Shown here piece by piece: positions 35,635 through 43,494 of a stretch of 64,000 nt of DNA (its first letter is position 1; every line of letters begins with the position of its first letter). Below the pieces are notes generated by a model. It had not been told where the DNA came from. It saw only the letters and a program-made list of their open reading frames with translations, and did no database searches. Origin of the DNA: CAWJLE01 sp963843645. Lineage in GTDB: Bacteria > Chloroflexota > Anaerolineae > DAOTYC01. Both the position numbers and the translations under genes were made by a program. The stretch spans positions 930,001 to 994,000 of the forward strand of contig CAWJLE010000005.1 of assembly GCA_963843645.1 (NCBI GenBank). Reading direction: 5' to 3'.

Positions 35635-37593
35635 TCAGAGCCGGCGCGGCAGCCGGACGGTGAAGACAGTCCCTTCCTGCACCTGGCTCTGCACTTCGAT
35701 GGTGCCGCCATGATTCTGCACGATGCTGTAACTGATCGACAGGCCGAGGCCGGTGCCTCTTCCCACGGGCATGGTGGTGAAGAACGGGTCGAAAATCTTG
35801 GAACGATGCTCGATGGGAATGCCACAGCCGGTATCGGCGAAGCCGATCTCGATCTGATCGGCCTGAGTGTTCCGGGTCCTGATAGTCAACGTGCCGCCGT
35901 CCGGCATGGCGTTGCAGGCATTGAGGATCAGGTTGGTAAAGACCTGCTGCAGCAGCTCAGAATTGCCGTAAATGGTGGGCCGAGTCGCCAGCAACTCGGT
36001 TTGGAGGTTGACTTTCTCGACCTTCATCTGGTGGTTGAGGAGCAGGATGGTTTCCTCCAAGACGTGATGCAGATCGACTTCTTCCATGACGTTGCCTTGC
36101 GGCCGGGCGAACTTGAGCAGGTTCTCGATGATCATCGACGCCCGCCTGGTCGACCGCTCGATCCGTTCGGCGCATTCGCCGAGCAGGGTGGGATCGTTGG
36201 GGCGCTCGAGCAGGAGCTGTGCGCTGGCGGAGATGATGCCGAGTGGGTTGCGCAGTTCGTGGGCAATGCCGCCGGCCATGACGCCGAGGGAGGCCATCTT
36301 GGCGGATTGCACGAGCTGGGCTTCGAGGTGGCGCTGGGCGGTGAGGTCGCGGCCGACGGCGACGATGGCTATCACGCGGCCGGCATCGTTGAGCATGGGC
36401 GAACAGCTCCAGGCGATGGGGATCTCGCGCCCGCCGGTGGTGGCCAGATCGACCTCGGTGTTCTGGACGCCCTGGCCGTGGATCAGGCGGCGCAGCATAT
36501 CGGACATGAGGGCTTGCTGCTCCTGCACACACATCGACAACAGGGTCTGGCCCTTGACCTGTTCGGCGCGCAGGCCGGAAGTTCGTTCGGCGGCGTGGTT
36601 CCAGGTCACGATGCGGCCGTAGAGGTCGAGGGAGACGACGAGATCGTTGGCGCATTCGACGACGCTGGCCAGGTAACGTTCGGCGCGGCGGACTTCTTCG
36701 CCGAGACGCTCCCGGTCGGTGATGTCGTCCATGAGAAAGAGGACGTTCTCCGGGGTTCCGCTTTCGCCGAGGGGGATGAAGCGGTAGAGGTAGATGTGGG
36801 TGGGCAAGCCTGGGGCGCGATAGGCGACTTTGCCGCCGTCGATGGGCTGACCGGACGCAAAGACTTCGTGGACCTTGTCGGGGAGGCGGGTGAACTCGAG
36901 CAGGACCTGGGGGAAGACCTGTTCGATTTTGCGGCCGAGGGTGGAGCGCGCATCGCGGCGATTTTTGTCCAGGAAGTTCTGATTGACGGACACGACGCGG
37001 AGGTTGCGATCGATGACGACCAGGGAGCCGGGGATGCTCTCCAACAGGTGGGTGACGAACTGCCGTTGGGACTCCAATTGTTCGCTCAGACGGCGGGCCA
37101 ACAACACCGAGGCGAAATGGCCGGCCAGCAAGGAAGCGTAGCTGATTTCCCGTTCAGAGAAAGACAGATCATCGCCGACGCGGCCGAGGTAGAGGGCGCC
37201 GAGACTCTGGTCGTTGGCGACGATGGGCACGCACAGAGACGTGCCGACAGGATCGAGGAGAGGAGAGTCGACGAAAGGAATGCCACCGACGCCGTCCTGC
37301 TGCACGAGCGGACGTCTGTTTTGGACCACCCAGCCGATGAGTCCCTCGCCGGGGGCCGCGTGAGCCTTGAGGTCGTATGCCGGCGGGAAGCCCAGTGTGG
37401 CGGCGACATTGAGGTCCTGACCATTCTCTTCCGTCAGCATCAAAATGGCGTAGCGAGACCGGGTCTCTTTTGCAGCCGCAGCGAGAACGCGGCCTGCCAG
37501 GTCGACTTGCAAGCTCTGTTCCGAAAGTAGCTGCCAGAGATCCGGCAGCGGCAGAGAATCAGGCTTAGAGGCCTGGGGCTGCAACGTGGCCAT
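35635..37593 (-). CDS. soluble GAF/PAS sensor histidine kinase (cassette B)
   Basis: About 652 residues from ATG 37593 (MATLQP), with AGGACGG upstream. Domain order is the same as kinase A: GAF, two PAS, HisKA (GGIAHELRNPLGI) and HATPase with intact N, G1 and G2 boxes. Only about 15-20 residues differ from kinase A, most of them in the first 25 residues and in the final 150. Upstream in-frame ATGs up to 37791 overlap the promoter and are not used. Confidence 0.93.
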   Translation of the reverse strand: MATLQPQASKPDSLPLPDLWQLLSEQSLQVDLAGRVLAAAAKETRSRYAILMLTEENGQDLNVAATLGFPPAYDLKAHAAPGEGLIGWVVQNRRPLVQQDGVGGIPFVDSPLLDPVGTSLCVPIVANDQSLGALYLGRVGDDLSFSEREISYASLLAGHFASVLLARRLSEQLESQRQFVTHLLESIPGSLVVIDRNLRVVSVNQNFLDKNRRDARSTLGRKIEQVFPQVLLEFTRLPDKVHEVFASGQPIDGGKVAYRAPGLPTHIYLYRFIPLGESGTPENVLFLMDDITDRERLGEEVRRAERYLASVVECANDLVVSLDLYGRIVTWNHAAERTSGLRAEQVKGQTLLSMCVQEQQALMSDMLRRLIHGQGVQNTEVDLATTGGREIPIAWSCSPMLNDAGRVIAIVAVGRDLTAQRHLEAQLVQSAKMASLGVMAGGIAHELRNPLGIISASAQLLLERPNDPTLLGECAERIERSTRRASMIIENLLKFARPQGNVMEEVDLHHVLEETILLLNHQMKVEKVNLQTELLATRPTIYGNSELLQQVFTNLILNACNAMPDGGTLTIRTRNTQADQIEIGFADTGCGIPIEHRSKIFDPFFTTMPVGRGTGLGLSISYSIVQNHGGTIEVQSQVQEGTVFTVRLPRRL

Positions 37594-37777
37594 TCTATCC
37601 GTCCTATTGAGTATTCTGCGGACACTCGAATCCGAATGCAGTGATATGTGCAGGGAAGTGATGGTGTGCTGCGGCGAGAACTTCGACTGACTCCCGAGAC
37701 TGAAGGAGCGATTCTGTAACGTCTGATGGCGAGCCGCCCAAACGGAATGATACTTATCCTCGATATGCCTGGAATAC

Positions 37778-37806
37778 ATTATAGAACACATTCCAATCTA
37801 TGTCAA
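37778..37806 (-). promoter_or_regulatory. sigma-70-type promoter of kinase cassette B
   Basis: On the minus strand a perfect TTGACA (37806-37801) and TATAAT (37783-37778) are separated by 17 bp. The predicted leader to the kinase ATG is about 180 nt. The spacer shares TGGAAT with the cassette A promoter. Confidence 0.8.
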
Positions 37807-37904
37807 GACCAAATTGCATTAAAGTATAAAAATAGTCTGAGAATATCACATCGCTCTATTGAACTGCGCTCGAAACGGCTGCGACCCTAATCGTTCCAAT
37901 CCCA

Positions 37905-37939
37905 CGAAAAAGGGAAGGCCAGTACACGTGGCCTTCCCT
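37905..37939 (-). terminator. intrinsic terminator of the DUF1059 gene
   Basis: A perfect 11-bp stem (AGGGAAGGCCA/TGGCCTTCCCT, arms 37911-37921 and 37929-37939) with a 7-nt loop, followed on the minus strand by TTTTTCG. It lies 41 bp after the DUF1059 stop. Confidence 0.85.
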
Positions 37940-37979
37940 GCAACTCGCTGACTTTCGCTTTGGCTGTCCTCTAAAGGGT

Positions 37980-38147
37980 CTACCGGGAACCCTGCATTTC
38001 CTTAATCCTACGTCTGACCTCCGAGTCTGATATGTCCTTGCCGTGCTCCTTCTTCTCATGCTCTCGCACGGCCTTGATCAGCTGCTCTTCGCTCGATGCT
38101 TTCAGGGTGCCGCCGCACGACCCGCAGGTCATACTCAAATCGGCCAT
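37980..38147 (-). CDS. DUF1059 family small protein
   Basis: A 55-residue protein with the DUF1059 pattern: CGSCGG near the N-terminus and VREHEKKEHGKDISD. The two Cys and two His suggest a small zinc-binding fold; the function is unknown. The start at 38147 is set by GGAGGTG eight bases upstream. It is a single-gene unit with its own terminator. Confidence 0.85.
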   Translation of the reverse strand: MADLSMTCGSCGGTLKASSEEQLIKAVREHEKKEHGKDISDSEVRRRIKEMQGSR

Positions 38148-38262
38148 TTTCTTTGCACCTCCGGCTGGAAGCCGAGAAATCACTCGACCACCGGCTGTTT
38201 TGCTTCATTATGGGCTCGGCCCTCCCTCCCCGTATGTACTCGTTCTTACGTTCTCTGCACCC

Positions 38263-41200
38263 TTACCGATGGCCGCCAGGCGCTCCCTGCTGAACGCGCA
38301 ATGGCGTCAGGGCCACAGTCTTCTGATCGCCGGTGTAGGCCAGCAGCACGAGCTGCGAATTTCTCTCCCAGCCCTGTCCGGCGGGCAGAGTGAACGTGGC
38401 GACGAACTTCCCCTGGTCGTCAATCCTGATGCCCCTGACGATTGGTTGCGGGCGCAGTGGCGTATTTCGCCCAACGGGCTCAGCGAGCGCGACGACGACT
38501 TGGGCCCCCTTCGGCCAACCCTCACCAGTGACAGTGAGCGTCACGCCGACAGACACCGTGACGGGACTGACGGAAACGGTCGGTTGTTGAGAGGCGGCAG
38601 GCGGTTCGGTAGGTGGCGGTGCCTGCATGGACGGCTCGACGGGCGGCGGCTCGGTAGGTGGCGGCTCGGTAGGTGGCGGTGCCTGCGTAGGTGGCTCGGT
38701 AGGTGGCTCGGTGGGAGGGAGCTCAGTAGCCTGCGGGGCCCGCGTAGGCGGCTCGGTAGGTGGCGCTGCCTGTGGGGGTTGCTCGGTAGGTGGCGGCTCG
38801 GTAGGCGGCGGGGCCTGCGTGGGCGGCTCGGTGGGTGGCGGCGCCGTGGTGGGTCGCTCGGTAGGCAGCGGTACGTGAGTGGGCGGTGGGGTTTGCTCGG
38901 GCGGCGCGGCGGGCCGTGGCGCTTGTGTGGGCTGGTTGGTATTCGTCGGTTGCGGTGTGGCCGCGGGCAAAAGGACGGAGAACCTTGCCGTCGCAATAAC
39001 CTTCTTGTCCGTCGTGTAGGCCACAATCAGGATCAGGGGCATCTCCCACTCGCGGCCATCGCGCATCCTTAGGCTGACTGTGAATCGGCCAAGCGAGTCG
39101 ACCGGAATCTGGAGCAAGACGTTCCTCGGCAACACACGAACCGGTCCTTCGTTCGTGAGCTCAGCCATGGCGATGGCGACGATCTGACCGGCGGGCCAAT
39201 GCTGACCGGTGATGCGGATCGTCGAACCCAGCGGTCCGACGGCCGGGTCGATCGAGATCGCGGCCGGCGCGACAGGGGGCGGTGCGGGGGCCGTGGCCGT
39301 GGGCGTGGGGACAGGCGTCGCTGTGGGCCGTCGCGTCGCGGTCGGTCGCCGCGTGGCCGTGGCCGGCGGCGAAGGTGTGGTCGGCGCGAGCGCGATAACT
39401 GTCAGCAGTGTCGTGGCCGCATACCGTCCATCGCGGGTGAAGGCAACGACCACGAGCGGGCCTGATGCCACTACGTTCCGTCGGATGACCAGTCGGCCGC
39501 CGAAGCGACCCTGTGGGTCCGATGTCAGCCGGCTTACCGCCGTGTCGGGGCTGACCTGCAGTGGGCCCGCTGTAACCGGCGCGCTCAGAGACAGGTAGAT
39601 CGTCTGCCCCGCTGGCCAGTGCTCACCTCGGATTGAGACCGCCGTCCCGACTCGTGCCTCACCGGGAGTCACCTGGACGGACGGCGGTGGCAGCTCCGTT
39701 GAGGTAGGCGTGTCGGTCGGGACCGACGTGGCCGTGGCCGTGGCGGTAGGTGTGTCGGTCGGGATCGGCGTGTCCGTGGCCGTGGCGGTAGGTGTGTCGG
39801 TCGGGACCGGCGTGTCCGTGGCCGTGGCGGTGGGCGTGTCGGTCGGGATCGGCGTGTCCGTGGCCGTGGCGGTTGCGGTGGGCGTGTCGGTCGGCACAGG
39901 CGTGTCCGTGGCCGTGGCGGTAGGTGTGTCGGTCGGGACCGGCGTGTCCGTGGCCGTGGCGGTGGGCGTGTCGGTCGGGATCGGCGTGTCCGTGGCCGTG
40001 GCGGTAGGTGTGTCGGTCGGGACCGGCGTGTCCGTGTCCGTGGCGGTTGCGGTGGGCGTGTCGGTCGGCACAGGCGTGTCCGTGGCCGTGGCGGTAGGTG
40101 TGTCGGTCGGGACCGGCGTGTCCGTGGCCGTGGCGGTGGGCGTGTCGGTCGGCACCGGTGTGGCAGTATCCGTGGTGGTTGCGGTGGGCGTGTCGGTCGG
40201 CACCGGTGTGGCAGTATCCGTGGTGGTTGCGGTGGGCGTGTCGGTCGGCACCGGTGTGGCAGTATCCGTGGTGGTTGCGGTGGGCGTGTCGGTCGGGATC
40301 GGCGTGTCCGTGGCCGTGGTGGTGGGCGTGTCGGTCGGGACCGGCGTGGCCGTGGCGGTTGCGGTGAGCGTGTCGCTTGGCACCGGTGTGTCGGTATCCG
40401 TGGCCGTGGCGGTGGGTGTGTCGGTCGGCACCGGCGTGTCAGTGTCCGTGGCCGTGGCGGTGGGCGTGTCGGTCGGGACTGGCGTGGCCGTGGCGGTTGC
40501 CGTGGGCGTGTCGCTTGGCACCGGTGTGTCGGTATCCGTGGCGGTTGCGGTGGGTGTGTCGGTCGGCACCGGCGTGGCCGTGGCGGTTGCCGTGGGCGTG
40601 CCGGTTGGCACCGGTGTGTCGGTATCCGTGGCCGTGGCGGTGGGCGTGTCGCTTGGCACCGGTGTGTCGGTATCCGTGGCCGTGGCGGTGGGCGTGTCGG
40701 TCGGCACCGGCGTGGCCGTGGGCGTGTCGGTTGGAACAGGCGAGGCAGTGGGTGTGTCGGTGGCCAAAAGTGTCTCGGCAGCGGCGACCGTGCTGGTGGG
40801 GGGTACCTGTCGGGTTGGCGTGACGGTCGGGGTGTCCGTGTCGGTTGCCGATGGCGTCATGGTGGCCGTGTCAGTGGGGAGCGGTGTCGCGGTCGAGGTG
40901 TGGGTGGGCACCATAGTGGGTGTCGACGTGTCTGTGGCGGTCGCCGTGTCGGTCGACAATGGCGTCGCGGTCGCGCGAATCGACGTTGGGGTCTCGGTCG
41001 GTCCAATGACGAACACGTTCGTCGCCTCAGCCGTCACCACGAAAGAAGGGACGGAGGTCCTCGACGGTGAAACAGCCGGCGATGCGGCGGGTGGCGAGGT
41101 CGACGTCGCGGCGATTGCCGGTTGCGCCGCCGTGGTCGTCGAGGTGCTCGTCGGTGATGCTGACTCGGTCGGCGTCGGCGTCCTGGTCGCTGTCGGCCGG

Positions 41201-41745
41201 ACGGTCGGGGTCCTCGTAGCGGTCGGTCGCGGCGTTGCAGTGTGCGTCAAGGCCGGCGGCGTGGCGGTGGCGAATTCTATTCCAATCTGGGGCGGCGTGT
41301 GCGTTGCAGTCGGGGTTGTGGCGGCCGGACCCCGTGCGAGTGTGACGATCTCAGCCGGCGTGGCGGTCGCAAGGACCGGCGACGCGGTTGGCGTGACGAA
41401 CAGGAAGGTTGGTGCTGTCGGGGCGCCCGGCACACGGGTGGTGGCGACACTCGTGTCCGACGGGACCGGCGTCCACGTCGGTGCGGGCGGTTGGGTTGCC
41501 TCAAATGATACGGCTGTCGCTGTCGGCGCCGCCGTGGTCAGCGGCAGCGACGCTACTAGCTCCACGACTGCCACGCTGATCGCCATCGTGAGAAGTCCGC
41601 CGATGATCGCCCAAATACGTTGCTCTGAGGTCAGCATCAACTTACGAGCGATCGGTCCTAGGGCGGCAATCAGGATCAGGGCGGCTCCGAAGAAGAACAA
41701 AACGACAGCTATGGCTCCAACGGCGAAGTGGCTGGCAGTCTCCAT
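38263..41745 (-). CDS. 1160-residue membrane-anchored Thr/Pro-repeat protein with three Ig-like domains
   Basis: The start at 41745 follows AAGGAGGCAGGACCC. Two transmembrane helices (about residues 6-33 and 44-70) anchor the N-terminus. Residues 75-685 are Thr/Pro/Ala-rich low complexity, including a minisatellite-encoded block at about 328-682 built from 14-residue (PTATATDTPVPTDT) and 16-residue units. Three related domains of about 100 residues follow at roughly 688-790, 833-925 and 1057-1160. Each has a GxHWPAGQ or GEGWPKGA motif and a VVAFTRD/IVAYTTD/LLAYTGD strand, consistent with IPT/TIG-like beta sandwiches; PT/PP-rich linkers separate them. It is probably a cell-surface stalk carrying three Ig-like heads. 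No function is known. Confidence 0.85.
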   Translation of the reverse strand: METASHFAVGAIAVVLFFFGAALILIAALGPIARKLMLTSEQRIWAIIGGLLTMAISVAVVELVASLPLTTAAPTATAVSFEATQPPAPTWTPVPSDTSVATTRVPGAPTAPTFLFVTPTASPVLATATPAEIVTLARGPAATTPTATHTPPQIGIEFATATPPALTHTATPRPTATRTPTVRPTATRTPTPTESASPTSTSTTTAAQPAIAATSTSPPAASPAVSPSRTSVPSFVVTAEATNVFVIGPTETPTSIRATATPLSTDTATATDTSTPTMVPTHTSTATPLPTDTATMTPSATDTDTPTVTPTRQVPPTSTVAAAETLLATDTPTASPVPTDTPTATPVPTDTPTATATDTDTPVPSDTPTATATDTDTPVPTGTPTATATATPVPTDTPTATATDTDTPVPSDTPTATATATPVPTDTPTATATDTDTPVPTDTPTATATDTDTPVPSDTLTATATATPVPTDTPTTTATDTPIPTDTPTATTTDTATPVPTDTPTATTTDTATPVPTDTPTATTTDTATPVPTDTPTATATDTPVPTDTPTATATDTPVPTDTPTATATDTDTPVPTDTPTATATDTPIPTDTPTATATDTPVPTDTPTATATDTPVPTDTPTATATATDTPIPTDTPTATATDTPVPTDTPTATATDTPIPTDTPTATATATSVPTDTPTSTELPPPSVQVTPGEARVGTAVSIRGEHWPAGQTIYLSLSAPVTAGPLQVSPDTAVSRLTSDPQGRFGGRLVIRRNVVASGPLVVVAFTRDGRYAATTLLTVIALAPTTPSPPATATRRPTATRRPTATPVPTPTATAPAPPPVAPAAISIDPAVGPLGSTIRITGQHWPAGQIVAIAMAELTNEGPVRVLPRNVLLQIPVDSLGRFTVSLRMRDGREWEMPLILIVAYTTDKKVIATARFSVLLPAATPQPTNTNQPTQAPRPAAPPEQTPPPTHVPLPTERPTTAPPPTEPPTQAPPPTEPPPTEQPPQAAPPTEPPTRAPQATELPPTEPPTEPPTQAPPPTEPPPTEPPPVEPSMQAPPPTEPPAASQQPTVSVSPVTVSVGVTLTVTGEGWPKGAQVVVALAEPVGRNTPLRPQPIVRGIRIDDQGKFVATFTLPAGQGWERNSQLVLLAYTGDQKTVALTPLRVQQGAPGGHR
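39700..40770. repeat. coding minisatellite (42/48-bp units)
   Basis: More than 20 tandem, imperfect copies of a 42-bp unit (GTGTCGGTCGG-A-CGGCGTGTCCGTGGCCGTGGCGGT on the plus strand), with 48-bp and shorter variants. All unit lengths are multiples of 3, so the protein frame is preserved. Higher-order blocks are repeated, for example near 40140-40290. Confidence 0.9.
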
Positions 41746-42056
41746 GGGTCCTGCCTCCTTGTTCGTTCCTGGAAGAAGCGAATCCGGCAATCGAATGCAC
41801 CAACTAGACGATCGACGAACGGGCTGAGTTTCGGTTGTCGCAACCGGCGGGGAAAAATACCATGGCCGCGAGGGGAATGGCTTGGCAGCGTCGCGCAGAG
41901 AGGATTATAGCACCGTCTGCGCGGGGAATCCAGTATTTTCAGCAAATTCCTGAAGTTACGAAAACTTCGGAAGTCTTGCCGATAATCAGAATCTGATGGT
42001 TGAGCAGACATCCGAAGTTCGGAAGACTTCGGATGTCTCGATGGATTGGGGAACCG
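41746..42056. other. intergenic region upstream of the Thr/Pro-repeat protein
   Basis: About 310 bp with no gene seen. It contains an inverted repeat at 42006-42038 (12-bp perfect arms AGACATCCGAAG/CTTCGGATGTCT, 9-nt loop) just after the TrkA-type gene stop, a plausible terminator without a T-tract. Confidence 0.5.
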
Positions 42057-42749
42057 CTATTCCGCCCGGGCTTTCACTGGGCGGGATACCGGCGCGAACA
42101 ACACTGCGAGTTGGTCGGCGCCGAGGCGATCCGTAATGGCAAGAACCTCGTCGCCTGCCTCGAACACTGTCGAACCGCCGGGGAGGACGACCTCGCCACG
42201 ACGGATAATCGCGGCGATGACGCATTGTTCAGGCAGGGCCAGGTTCTTGATGGCCGCGCCGACAGCTTTTGCCCCCGGAGGCAGCTTTTCCTCGACGAGG
42301 GAGAAACTGCCGCGTCGCAGCTTGAGCAGGGTCATCATGTCACCCAGGGACATCTCTTCGGCGATCAGACTCGCCAGCAGCTCGGAGTGGTTCAGCGCAA
42401 CGTCCACGTGAAACTTCTCATCGTACAGCCAGGCGTTGCGTGGATTGTTGATACGCGCGATCGTGCGTGGCACGTTGTATTGGGTGCGCGCGATGAAGCA
42501 CAAAACCAGGTTCTCGGCGTCACTGTGGGTGCAGGCCGTAAACGCCTGGGCGCGCCGTATCCCCGCTTGCTCCAGCGCCTCCGGGTCGGTCGGGTTGCCC
42601 TCGTAGATAGTCTCGGTGGGCAGCTCGCGGTGCATGCGAGCGAGCACGTCACGCTGATACTCGATAACGTGAACCTCGTGGTTCTCGGCCAGCAACAGAG
42701 TGGCAAGCTGTGAGGCGGTGCGGCCGCCGCCCGCGATCAGTACGAACAT
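42057..42749 (-). CDS. TrkA-type NAD-binding potassium-transport regulator
   Basis: A 230-residue single-unit TrkA/KtrA-like protein. An N-terminal RCK Rossmann domain (FVLIAGGGRTASQLA, HVIEYQRD) is followed by a TrkA_C domain (residues 140-225). Such proteins gate Trk/Ktr potassium channels in response to nucleotides. The start at 42749 lies within the upstream trkA-like gene (13-bp overlap), so the two are coupled. No trkG/H or ktrB channel gene is adjacent. Confidence 0.88.
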   Translation of the reverse strand: MFVLIAGGGRTASQLATLLLAENHEVHVIEYQRDVLARMHRELPTETIYEGNPTDPEALEQAGIRRAQAFTACTHSDAENLVLCFIARTQYNVPRTIARINNPRNAWLYDEKFHVDVALNHSELLASLIAEEMSLGDMMTLLKLRRGSFSLVEEKLPPGAKAVGAAIKNLALPEQCVIAAIIRRGEVVLPGGSTVFEAGDEVLAITDRLGADQLAVLFAPVSRPVKARAE

Positions 42750-43411
42750 TGAGGATTCTCCTCCGGCGAGTTGAATTGCCGGCACACACCCTTTATGCCG
42801 TCGAAAGTGGCGCTCAGGTGAATCACGTCGCCCTTCTCCAGGAGGGTATCTGCTTTCGGCATGAATGCCCGGCCGGCCCGTGTAATTGCCACAGGAATGC
42901 ACTCTGCGCAGAGGGCCAGGTCGCTCAACACGTGCCCCTGCAAGCTCTCCGGCACCACCAGCTCGTAGACGTCGACTTCACCGTTGCCGGCGGAAAACAC
43001 CGTTCGAATGTCTGATTCGTGCAGAAGTTCCTCGATGCGTTGGGCGCCCCAACTGGTCGGGCTCACCGTCTGCAGATTGAACGCCTCGAGCAGTGGACGG
43101 CGGTGGTAGTCGTAGTTGCGGACGATGACATTCTGCACGTGATAGACGCTTCGCGCGATGTGAGCCACCACTGCGTTGACTGGGTCTGAATTGGTGACGG
43201 CCACCAGTGAATCGGCTTGTTCGATGCCCGCGCGATGCAGCACGTCCCGCTCCAACCCCTCGCCCTCAACCGTTCGGCCACGAAATTCCGGATGCAGGCC
43301 CTTGAATGCCTCCTCGGTCCGGTCGATGAGCGATACTTTGTACCCTCTCTTGAACAGGCGGTAGGCCAACTCCGCGCCGACGCGCCCACAACCGACAATG
43401 ATGACGTTCAT
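42737..43411 (-). CDS. second TrkA-type NAD-binding protein
   Basis: A 224-residue RCK protein with NVIIVGCGRVGAELA, SLIDRTEEAF and a C-terminal TrkA_C domain (EVDVYELVVPESL ... LLEKGDVIHLSA). It probably forms a heteromeric regulator with the product of the overlapping gene downstream. The KimA-like importer upstream supports a potassium role. Confidence 0.88.
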   Translation of the reverse strand: MNVIIVGCGRVGAELAYRLFKRGYKVSLIDRTEEAFKGLHPEFRGRTVEGEGLERDVLHRAGIEQADSLVAVTNSDPVNAVVAHIARSVYHVQNVIVRNYDYHRRPLLEAFNLQTVSPTSWGAQRIEELLHESDIRTVFSAGNGEVDVYELVVPESLQGHVLSDLALCAECIPVAITRAGRAFMPKADTLLEKGDVIHLSATFDGIKGVCRQFNSPEENPQCSY

Positions 43412-43494
43412 CGAGCGATTCCTCCTCGACTTCTCTTCCCTTCAATGACTTCCGAAGTCTTCAAGACTCTGTGGTCTTCGCCACTTCAGAAATC

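Noticed and set aside
39700..40770. CRISPR array
   Set aside because: The repeats are contiguous, in frame and without unique spacers, so this is a coding minisatellite.
39710..41827. A 705-codon open frame on the plus strand (Val/Gly/Ser-rich repeats) opposite the Thr/Pro-repeat protein
   Set aside because: It is the antisense of a stop-poor minisatellite. The minus-strand gene has a strong ribosome site, transmembrane helices and Ig-like domains; the plus-strand frame has none of these.
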